Positions 1 through 5,906 of a DNA stretch of 10,000 nt are shown in pieces. The notes under the pieces were generated by a model. It was not told where the DNA came from. It ran no database searches and was given only the letters and a program-made list of their open reading frames with translations. Each line of letters opens with the position of its first letter. Position 1 is the stretch's first letter. A program made the translations under genes and the position numbers. This DNA comes from Kiritimatiellota bacterium (lineage in GTDB: Bacteria; Verrucomicrobiota; Kiritimatiellia; JAAZAB01). The stretch covers positions 1-10,000 of the forward strand of contig VSJD01000218.1 in NCBI GenBank assembly GCA_008636095.1. The letters are read 5' to 3'.

Positions 1-37
1 CGGATTTCGGATTGCTGGTTTTTACGATTTCCGGCAT
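1..37 (-). CDS. Possible 5' end of a gene leaving the window
   Basis: An ATG at 37-35 opens a minus-strand frame that stays open to the window edge (12 codons, beginning MPEIVKTSNPK). GAGGA lies 4 bases upstream, which is a usable but tight Shine-Dalgarno. It follows lgt on the same strand with a gap of about 75 bp, so it could be the next gene of the operon. Twelve codons are too few to identify a product, and the open frame could be chance. Confidence 0.25.
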   Translation of the reverse strand, partial: MPEIVKTSNPKS

Positions 38-46
38 TCGGTCCTC

Positions 47-64
47 GCCGATCAGAGGATCGGC
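47..64 (-). other. Perfect 7-bp stem-loop between lgt and the next possible gene
   Basis: GCCGATC (47-53) and GATCGGC (58-64) are perfect inverted repeats around a 4-base loop. The hairpin lies 48 bp beyond the lgt stop codon in the direction of lgt transcription. No T-run follows on the minus strand, so it is not a classical intrinsic terminator. It may be an attenuator or an mRNA-stabilising hairpin. Its inner edge touches the ribosome-binding site proposed for the gene at 37. Confidence 0.4.
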
Positions 65-111
65 TCCTATGCGCTCCACGCGCTTTCGGTGTATGTCGCC
101 CGTTGTCCTCT

Positions 112-900
112 TCAGTATTCTCCGGTCTGTCGTCCGTCGTCTGGCGTCTGTCGTCCTCTTTTCCGGCTGGCATCCTCTTCAACCTGCAACAGGAACCAGA
201 TCAGGATGCCGGTCACCAGCAGGATCAGGCTGATCTCCTGCGCCACATTCATTCCAAGCCAGTGCAGGCGTTCGTCGCCGCGCCAGAATTCCAACAGTAA
301 ACGGCCCAAAGGATAAAGGATCAGGTATAAGGCAAACACCCGTCCGCTTCGCGGACGTTGCCGGTAATACCACAGCAGGATGCCATAGACCACCAGGCAG
401 AAAACGGCTTCATAGAGCGGGGCGGGGTGCCGCTCCACGCCATCCACGACAACGCACCACGGCCATGCCCCGGGTGTGCCGTAACAGCACCCGTTCAAAA
501 AGCATCCGATCCGGCCAATGGCCTGACCCAATGGCAGGGCTGTAATAACGAAATCCGCAAATGGCCGGAACGGTGCGCGCTTGACGCGGGCATAAATCAC
601 GGCCGCCAGGGCGGCGCCGATAAAACCACCATAGTAAATCAGCCCGCCCTGGTCCACGCGGATGATCAGGCCAAAGTCTTTAATAAAGTAACTGAGATTG
701 GCCAGTACATAAGCGATGCGCGCGCCGATGATCCCCGACACCATGACCCAGAATCCAAGATCAGAAACAAACGTGTAGGATCGGCCTTCCCGGCGGCCCA
801 GCACGGAAAGGTGCGTGATGCATGCCAGAAACGCGGCGGCGATCATAACGCCGTACCAGTAGATCGGTCGATCGAAGATGTAAAAACATACCGAAGACAT
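112..900 (-). CDS. lgt: Prolipoprotein diacylglyceryl transferase
   Basis: Lgt is an inner-membrane enzyme. It transfers the diacylglyceryl group of phosphatidylglycerol to the lipobox cysteine of prelipoproteins, the first step of lipoprotein maturation. The protein is 262 residues, normal for the family, with about seven hydrophobic segments. Family motifs visible are RPIYWYG at residues 11-17, GGLIYYGGFIGA at 85-96, GRIGCFLNGCCYGTP at 129-143, HPAPLYEA at 158-165 and EFWR at 204-207. By analogy with E. coli, R130 and R207 are the likely functional arginines. A tyrosine stands where E. coli has His103, a variant common outside proteobacteria. The ATG at 900 has a modest AGGG 8 bases upstream. 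The last 14 or so residues (GRQTPDDGRQTGEY) are hydrophilic and encoded by a heptamer tandem repeat, so the C-terminus appears extended or replaced. A diverged copy of the first 27 codons begins the large gene upstream (3529-3449). Confidence 0.95.
   Translation of the reverse strand: MSSVCFYIFDRPIYWYGVMIAAAFLACITHLSVLGRREGRSYTFVSDLGFWVMVSGIIGARIAYVLANLSYFIKDFGLIIRVDQGGLIYYGGFIGAALAAVIYARVKRAPFRPFADFVITALPLGQAIGRIGCFLNGCCYGTPGAWPWCVVVDGVERHPAPLYEAVFCLVVYGILLWYYRQRPRSGRVFALYLILYPLGRLLLEFWRGDERLHWLGMNVAQEISLILLVTGILIWFLLQVEEDASRKRGRQTPDDGRQTGEY
124..158 (-). repeat. Degenerate 7-bp tandem repeat inside the 3' end of lgt
   Basis: Read on the minus strand, five consecutive heptamers fit the pattern ACAGACG with one to three changes each: GAGGACG, ACAGACG, CCAGACG, ACGGACG, ACAGACC. 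Three heptamers make seven codons, so the repeat translates to a near-repeat of GRQTPDD/GRQTGEY at the Lgt C-terminus. The period matches two other heptamer families in the window, but the sequence differs. No inverted partner is seen within the window. Confidence 0.75.
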
Positions 901-983
901 GATTTTACCCTAAGTTGCAATATTGTGGACTTTAGTACTTCTACGGTGTCTTTTTGCGTACCGTGAAGTGAACGGTATCACGG
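901..983 (-). promoter_or_regulatory. lgt leader region with a small stem-loop
   Basis: This 83-bp stretch separates the upstream remnant from lgt. GTACCGT (958-964) can pair with ACGGTAT (972-978), including one G-T pair, around a 7-base loop, just after the remnant's stop codon. No T-run follows it on the minus strand. The stretch nearer lgt is AT-rich and could hold a promoter, but I see no convincing -35/-10 pair. Confidence 0.3.
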
Positions 984-1196
984 CTATGCGGCGGCTGCCA
1001 GAATATTAATAATTGCCGCAGCCATTTTTCGCGGGAGCGATCTGTTCTCGGACGTAGGAAAAAATCGTTTGGTCCATAAAACCCGCCGCAAAGCCGCCAA
1101 GGCATCGGCGAACAAGGGCGTGCTTTTTTTGGGCCGGACAATGAGGAGCGCCAGAGCGAAATCCCGATGATATGGCAGTGCTAAAACCGTGGGCGT
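984..1196 (-). pseudogene. C-terminal coding remnant, unidentified, possibly transposase-derived
   Basis: One minus-strand frame reads 70 codons to a TAG at 986-984 with no start codon in its readable part. The translation has a protein-like composition rather than a shadow-frame one. It contains HRDFALALLIVRPKKSTPLF near its start, then LAALRRVLWTKRFF, and ends in IINILAAAA. It looks like the basic, helical C-terminal tail of a larger protein. A mobile-element transposase is my guess, but I cannot assign a family. It begins almost exactly where the frame-corrected end of the upstream glycosidase-like gene falls (1198). A larger gene was probably truncated when the neighbouring DNA arrived. 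A frame starting at TTG 1141 overlaps it and looks like a shadow. Confidence 0.4.
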
Positions 1197-3529
1197 ATCA
1201 TCGCAGTATGCCGGCGCATTTCTCCAGTTTCGCCTTCGCGTCGGCGCAATCGCGGAGTTCGTAGCCGAAATAACGCTCCATCTTCGCGCCGACGATCAAT
1301 CCTTCGATGCGGTCCAATCGTTTCCTTCAGTTCTGCCAGTTTTTTCCGCGATACGATCATTGACGCGGCGGTATCCATCGCTTTTTTCACCAACGCCTCG
1401 TATTCATCGCCGATACGTTGTTTTTCCTTCACGCTCACCTCGTCCTTTTCAAACCCACCGTACGCGAGCAGGTTGCGCCCGGGTTGCGATTCCGGTGTCA
1501 GCGTGATGTCGTCAAACCACGCCACGCCTTCAGGCTGGTGGAATTCCACCAGCACCATCGCGGTTTTGACCGGTTTCTTCGGTGTAACGCGCACCTCGAC
1601 CTTGTCCCAGTCGTGGGTTCCCGGCGTGAAATACCCGCTGTGCACTTCGGGCCACTCACCGTCCTGGTAATCGAGGTACAACCGTACGCAGCAGGTGTAC
1701 GCTTCGCGCACGTCGAAGTGCTTCATCCGCTCGTCAAGGTTGTTCAGGTCCACCTTGTCCGAACGCGGGATCGCGTCGGCCTTGCAGTACGCGGTCAGCA
1801 CAAGCGGCTCCGGCGCGGACTGGTTGACGTCGATCAGTTGTCCCGCGCCCCGGCGCTGGTAGTGATTCCACCGCGACGCCTTGTACGTTCCGCCTTCGGT
1901 TTTCATACTCCAGTTCCCCGACCGCTTCACATTACCGTCCAGGACGTACTCACGGCAGAACACGGGCCATTCCCGGATCGGCGCGGCAAGATTCGACTTC
2001 CCGGCGGTCTCCCGATCGAATTTCCGTTGCAGCAACTGGTGTTCGAGCATAACGCGCACCCGGGCAAGGATGTTGGCGGCGATGGTTTTTCGGTCAGCGA
2101 TCTGGACGAGCGCAGGGCCTTCCGTCGTCCGGAACGCGAGCTTCCCGTCGGCAAGGCGGCAATCGAGCAGGCGTTCGTTGAATTCGTCGAACACCACAAC
2201 GCTTGCATTGATGCCGAGCGCTCCGGCGTTGCATTCCACCTCTTCAGGCTTTGTGGAGTTGACGAACAGGTATACCCCGCCATTCTTCGCGTTCTTTCCG
2301 TATTGGTCGATAAACCGTCCCCCGGTCGAACTGACAACCATTTCCTGTACGTCCACGCGCTTGCTCCATTTATACTCGAACACCTTGCCGTCCGCGTCCA
2401 CCTTCACGGTTGACGCCGCGTTGCCGCCGGCCGGTGCAGGATGTGCTCCCGCGCCAACGAGCGTTGCACCGACTTCCTTCTCCTTCACCCGTCCCATCCG
2501 GCACAGCGCCCGTGACAGGGGAATGTATTTTCTGGCGACCCACCGCTGGTGGTGGTACACGTCGGGACGGCGGAAATAAAATGAATAGGTCGCGCCCTTC
2601 GCGACACCGCCGTTGGTGTATCCGAAGAACACGATGCGGTTAAACAGCCGCGTCTTTAAATATAGCTTGAACTCGCCCGGAGACAGGTGCTGCATCGTGA
2701 ACTCCCCGAAAATGCCGTTGAACCCCTTGGCCATTGTGTCGCGGGCGAAGCGCACCGTGAACGGGAACCCCTCGTTGCAGAAGAAGTCGATATACTTCAG
2801 GCACTTGTCCGGGCACCCGTTCGCCGCGATGCCCAGCCCCCGTTTCAGGCACTGTTCCCGCAGGCGCTTCAGAAAAAATTCCGGCATTACGCCCGTATTG
2901 TCGAGCCCGACGCCGCCCTTCGTGATCCCTTGGTCGTCGAAGTTTTTCATATACCTGTTGATCACGGCGTCCACGAGCGGGTTTTCCGACGACAGGTCCA
3001 TCCTTCCGTACACATCCCCGTACGTCCCGTCCGGTTTGTATTGGACCTTCGCATATTTCGACAGTCCTTTCGCGCCGTATTGAATTTCAGCCCACGCGTC
3101 GAACGCGAGTTCCGCGGCTTTCTGCTTGTCCTGCATCCCACTGAAATCATACGCGTCCGCCGGTCCTTTAAGCGAAATCTCGATGATGCTGTTCCAGTAC
3201 CGGAACATGCTTGTCCCCATCGCCGCCGATTCGCGGGCGAATATTTCCGCCCCCCACACGATGTCGTAGCCGAGTTCGAGCACGTCGGGTATCGTCGTGG
3301 CAGGCGAGCCGAATGCGATGCCGATGCCGCCGTCCCATCCCGTGAACCGGTAATGGCTCTCTTCCATCGGCGCATTCCTTTCGCCTCCGGTATCCGCCGC
3401 CGGGTTATTCAGCGATGGCGACGCCGCTACTAGTAGGGTTTCGCACTTGCACGCCAGCAATGCTGCGACGATTATAAAGCCGTACCAGTAGATCGGTCGG
3501 CCGAAGATAAAAAAACATGCCGATTGCAT
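1181..3529 (-). CDS. Large glycosidase-like protein with C-terminal carbohydrate-binding-like domain; frameshifted 3' end
   Basis: I cannot assign a known glycoside hydrolase family. Residues about 60-350 alternate strand and helix segments like a TIM barrel, with GWDGGIG at 64-70, GVGLDNTG near 205 and a run of aromatics around FGYTNGG. Residues about 370-480 resemble the beta-sandwich that follows many glycosidase barrels (GVYLFVNSTKPEEV). Residues about 520-675 resemble a carbohydrate-binding jelly roll ending in WFDDITLTPE. Two starts are possible. ATG 3529 has GGGGTGAGG upstream and gives a leader copied from Lgt. ATG 3367 (MEESHYRF) has GGAGG and AAGGA upstream and may be the ancestral start. 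The frame as written ends at 1181 in an arginine-rich tail. Dropping one base near 1314-1315 restores a natural end (IDRIEGLIVGAKMERYFGYE onward) stopping at 1198. The gene sits 16 bp after the M20 gene on the same strand. It was probably acquired by transfer. Confidence 0.7.
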   Translation of the reverse strand: MQSACFFIFGRPIYWYGFIIVAALLACKCETLLVAASPSLNNPAADTGGERNAPMEESHYRFTGWDGGIGIAFGSPATTIPDVLELGYDIVWGAEIFARESAAMGTSMFRYWNSIIEISLKGPADAYDFSGMQDKQKAAELAFDAWAEIQYGAKGLSKYAKVQYKPDGTYGDVYGRMDLSSENPLVDAVINRYMKNFDDQGITKGGVGLDNTGVMPEFFLKRLREQCLKRGLGIAANGCPDKCLKYIDFFCNEGFPFTVRFARDTMAKGFNGIFGEFTMQHLSPGEFKLYLKTRLFNRIVFFGYTNGGVAKGATYSFYFRRPDVYHHQRWVARKYIPLSRALCRMGRVKEKEVGATLVGAGAHPAPAGGNAASTVKVDADGKVFEYKWSKRVDVQEMVVSSTGGRFIDQYGKNAKNGGVYLFVNSTKPEEVECNAGALGINASVVVFDEFNERLLDCRLADGKLAFRTTEGPALVQIADRKTIAANILARVRVMLEHQLLQRKFDRETAGKSNLAAPIREWPVFCREYVLDGNVKRSGNWSMKTEGGTYKASRWNHYQRRGAGQLIDVNQSAPEPLVLTAYCKADAIPRSDKVDLNNLDERMKHFDVREAYTCCVRLYLDYQDGEWPEVHSGYFTPGTHDWDKVEVRVTPKKPVKTAMVLVEFHQPEGVAWFDDITLTPESQPGRNLLAYGGFEKDEVSVKEKQRIGDEYEALVKKAMDTAASMIVSRKKLAELKETIGPHRRIDRRREDGALFRLRTPRLRRREGETGEMRRHTAMIRPRF
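3449..3529 (-). pseudogene. Duplicated 5' fragment of lgt
   Basis: The first 27 codons of the large gene match the first 27 of lgt (900-820) at 19 of 27 residues. Both share RPIYWYG and end in LAC. The DNA is also clearly alike, including an identical 19-base run (CGACCGATCTACTGGTACG). Similarity stops after codon 27, and the next 27 codons of linker resemble neither Lgt nor a glycosidase. It is either the broken end of a second lgt or the original lgt start left behind by an insertion. In frame with the downstream gene, it could now serve as a membrane signal or anchor. Confidence 0.8.
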
Positions 3530-3545
3530 AACCTCACCCCTTTTT

Positions 3546-4685
3546 TTAGTGTTGGTTCCATTTCATCATAATCTGGTAGTAGGCTTCCGCGGCGGCTTCA
3601 ATATTGGATACAAGGCAATATTCGTCCGTCTTGTGAATCCGGGCCAGATCGCCCGGGCCGAGAATAATGACCGGTGGGTTGTCCAGGGCGGAGGCAAGTG
3701 CGGACGCATCCGTAAAATAGTTGATCCCGCGCGGTGCAGGTCGCACTTTAAGAATAGGTTCCATTATTCCAAATACATCCTGAATCCAAGGATGATTGGC
3801 ATCGGTTTCAACCGGCGGGCAATCCAGGCGTCGGTTACTGATCCGAGCGTCATCCCCCAGGCAATCTTCAATCTGGCGGTAGATGGCCTCATGCGACTGG
3901 CCCGGAATTGTCCGGATATCCACAGAAAACATTGCGCATTCCGGCACGATATTGATGGCGTTGCCGCCGGTAATTGTACCGATATTCAGAGTGGGTGCGC
4001 CCAGGATGGGATTGTTCGGTGTTGGGAAGAACAACGCCTGCAGTCGCAGAATGGCCCGGGCTGCCTTGTAAATTGCATTCACGCCTTTATCCGGCACGGA
4101 GCCGTGCGCCGCCACCCCGTCCGCTTGCGCATCCAGCCAGATTACGCCCTTGTGGGCGATGCACGGGTAGTTCAAGGTAGGTTCTCCGACCACCAGGGCG
4201 CCAGCCGGCGGCAGGCGTTGGGTAGATTGGGCCAGGAAACGTGCTCCTTGACAGCCAGCCTCTTCCCCCGCAGTCAAAATGAGCATAATGTTAGTTTTAC
4301 CGTGGGATACCTGGGCAGCCCGCAAGGCGGCCGTCACCATGGCGGCCACGCCGCCCTTCATGTCGGACGTGCCGATACCATATAGCTTGTCGCCTTCGAT
4401 ACTGCCGCCGAAGGGGTCCCGGCTCCACGGCATTACGCCAAGCGGCACCGTATCCAGGTGGCCAGTGAAACAAACGGGCCGGCGTTCACCCTGTCTGTTA
4501 GTCCAATCGTGGACATCGGTCCATGCGATCAGGCAGGTGCGTGCTTCCGCAAACTCCAGATACCGGGTTTTGAAACCGGCCTTTTCGAGCAGGCCACCGA
4601 GGAACTTTGCGCAGTCGCGTTCCTGTCCCGGCGGATTCATGGTTTTCAGCGCAATAAGACGGCGAGTTAAATCAATGGGGTTCAT
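3546..4685 (-). CDS. M20-family metallohydrolase (ArgE/DapE/CPG2-like deacylase or peptidase)
   Basis: This is a 379-residue cytoplasmic zinc hydrolase of the M20 family, whose members cleave amide bonds such as N-acetylornithine, N-succinyl-diaminopimelate or C-terminal amino acids of peptides. All expected metal and catalytic positions are present: H76 and D78 in GHLDTVP, bridging D108 in TSDMKGG, catalytic E141 and ligand E142 in TAGEEAG, E168 in VVGEPT, and H351 in ARIHKTDEY. The dimerisation domain begins near HGSVPDKGVNAI (about residue 195). The substrate cannot be read from sequence, and no arginine or lysine biosynthesis gene lies nearby. The ATG at 4685 lacks a clear Shine-Dalgarno and follows an AT-rich stretch (TAATATTTAATA), so the message could be leaderless or nearly so. 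It is the first gene of the minus-strand run toward lgt, with only 16 bp to the next start codon. Confidence 0.9.
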   Translation of the reverse strand: MNPIDLTRRLIALKTMNPPGQERDCAKFLGGLLEKAGFKTRYLEFAEARTCLIAWTDVHDWTNRQGERRPVCFTGHLDTVPLGVMPWSRDPFGGSIEGDKLYGIGTSDMKGGVAAMVTAALRAAQVSHGKTNIMLILTAGEEAGCQGARFLAQSTQRLPPAGALVVGEPTLNYPCIAHKGVIWLDAQADGVAAHGSVPDKGVNAIYKAARAILRLQALFFPTPNNPILGAPTLNIGTITGGNAINIVPECAMFSVDIRTIPGQSHEAIYRQIEDCLGDDARISNRRLDCPPVETDANHPWIQDVFGIMEPILKVRPAPRGINYFTDASALASALDNPPVIILGPGDLARIHKTDEYCLVSNIEAAAEAYYQIMMKWNQH

Positions 4686-4877
4686 GGTGCGTATTAAATA
4701 TTAGGAATGCCGACATTCGACTACGCCGTGCAACATCGGGATTGAATGCATGGCCATTAACGCTGTCGGCTAATGAGAACTAAATTCAAGAATAACTTAT
4801 ATTTCAAGCTTTACAACAACAAGATTTACATAACAATCACATAGCGTACATCGAAGTATGGAAATGGAGGTAACCTC
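4686..4877. promoter_or_regulatory. Divergent intergenic control region
   Basis: These 192 bp separate the divergent M20 and methyltransferase genes and must hold promoters for both directions. The half nearer the methyltransferase is strikingly AT-rich for this genome. It has a -10-like TATATT at 4798-4803, bracketed by two direct copies of TTCAAG (4785-4790 and 4803-4808, 18 bp apart), which could be a regulator site. Nearer M20, GAATG (4705-4709) and CATTC (4714-4718) form a short dyad about 20 bp from its start codon. No convincing -35 element is seen on either strand, so exact promoters are not called. Confidence 0.45.
4866..4871 (+). promoter_or_regulatory. Strong Shine-Dalgarno setting a GTG start
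   Basis: GGAGGT stands 6 bases before GTG at 4878. This near-perfect match to the 16S rRNA tail decides the start of the methyltransferase gene and rules against a later ATG. Confidence 0.85.
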
Positions 4878-5906
4878 GTGACTGGTCTGCAACGTACACT
4901 GGATTTTCTCGAGGATAAACCCGTCGATCGCCCGCCCTGCCATCCCATCATCATGCGCTGGGCCGCGCGCTACGCGGGCGTGAGCTACCGGGACTTTTGC
5001 CTGGACTACCGGAAGAAGTGCGACGCCATGATCCAGTGTGCGGACGATTTCGACCTCGACTGGGTCACCGTTATGTCCGATGCCTACTGCGAGGCCTCGG
5101 CCTTCGGCCTGCACATCGAATATCCCGAGGACGACCTGCCGATTGACGTTAGTGGGCACCTGGCCGACCTCGCCGCGGTCGGCAGGCTTCAGCCTTTCCG
5201 TACTCTTGAGCACCAGCGCACGGCCAACCGGGTTAAGGAAATCCGCGAGTTCAAGCGGCGCGTGGGCAATCGTTACTTTATCCTTGGCTGGGTGGAGGGC
5301 CCGGTGGCCGAGTACGCCGACTTGCGCGGCGTGTCCAGCGCGGCCATGGATTTTGTCGATGACCCGGACACCGTTATGAAGGCGATGAACGTCATTGTGG
5401 ACTGTGCGCTGGATTTCATTACGCACCAGGTTGAGGCCGGTGCCCATGCCATTGGGATTGGCGACGCCTTCTGTTCGCAGATCGGGCCCGAACTGTACCG
5501 CCAGTTCGCCTGGGAAGGCGAACGGCGCATGGTTCAGCACATCCACCACTTGGGCGTGAAGGCCAAGCTGCACATCTGCGGCAACACGAAGGCGATCCTG
5601 AGCGACATGATCCGGACCGGGGCGGACATTGTGGACGTGGATCATCTTGTGCCAGGCATGGCCGAGTTAGCGCCGTTGCTTGGCCCGAACCAGGTGCTGT
5701 CCGGCAAGACCGACCCGGTGAGCGTGATCCAGGATGGTACACCAGATCAGATCTGTAAGAGCGTGCAGGACTGTCAAGTGCAGGCCAACGGTCGCTGCAT
5801 CGTGTCCGCCGGTTGCGAAATCACCCCCGACACCTCGCAGACGAACTTCCGTGTTTTCCGGGCGGCGGCTGACGCATGCGAGCCGCTTCTATCAAAAGAG
5901 GACTAA
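4878..5906 (+). CDS. Uroporphyrinogen decarboxylase-family protein, MtaA/MtbA-like methyltransferase
   Basis: The 342-residue protein has the TIM-barrel fold of the UroD superfamily. Two branches exist: heme-pathway HemE, and zinc-dependent methyltransferases that move methyl groups from corrinoid proteins to thiols. The sequence supports the second. H232 and C234 lie in KLHICGNT and C313 in SAGCEITP, the His-x-Cys plus Cys zinc set of the methyltransferase branch and absent from HemE. Further family features are FILGWVEGPVAEYADLRG near residue 135, IGIGDAF near 194 and DVDHLVP near 255. It starts at GTG behind a strong ribosome-binding site. Its stop codon overlaps the start of the MFS gene (TAATG), so the two form a coupled operon. 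No corrinoid protein or coenzyme M gene is in the window; the methyl donor and acceptor are unknown. The long reverse-strand frame over it is a shadow. Confidence 0.85.
   Translation: MTGLQRTLDFLEDKPVDRPPCHPIIMRWAARYAGVSYRDFCLDYRKKCDAMIQCADDFDLDWVTVMSDAYCEASAFGLHIEYPEDDLPIDVSGHLADLAAVGRLQPFRTLEHQRTANRVKEIREFKRRVGNRYFILGWVEGPVAEYADLRGVSSAAMDFVDDPDTVMKAMNVIVDCALDFITHQVEAGAHAIGIGDAFCSQIGPELYRQFAWEGERRMVQHIHHLGVKAKLHICGNTKAILSDMIRTGADIVDVDHLVPGMAELAPLLGPNQVLSGKTDPVSVIQDGTPDQICKSVQDCQVQANGRCIVSAGCEITPDTSQTNFRVFRAAADACEPLLSKED

Noticed and set aside
358..966. Long plus-strand frame over lgt
   Set aside because: It is antisense to a clear Lgt with all family motifs, and its translation has no domain-like pattern. 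Other long frames opposite the large gene (1418-2413, 2687-3433) and over M20 (3549-4385) are rejected for the same reason.
941..1141. Minus-strand frame starting at TTG 1141
   Set aside because: No ribosome-binding site and an unnatural composition. A different frame of the same DNA reads as a more protein-like remnant.
4797..5645. 282-codon minus-strand frame opposite the methyltransferase gene
   Set aside because: It is a GC-driven shadow. The plus-strand reading has a strong ribosome-binding site, zinc ligands and a coupled downstream gene.
4878..5906. HemE (heme biosynthesis uroporphyrinogen decarboxylase)
   Set aside because: The His-x-Cys and later Cys zinc set, lacking in HemE, is present, and no heme genes are adjacent.
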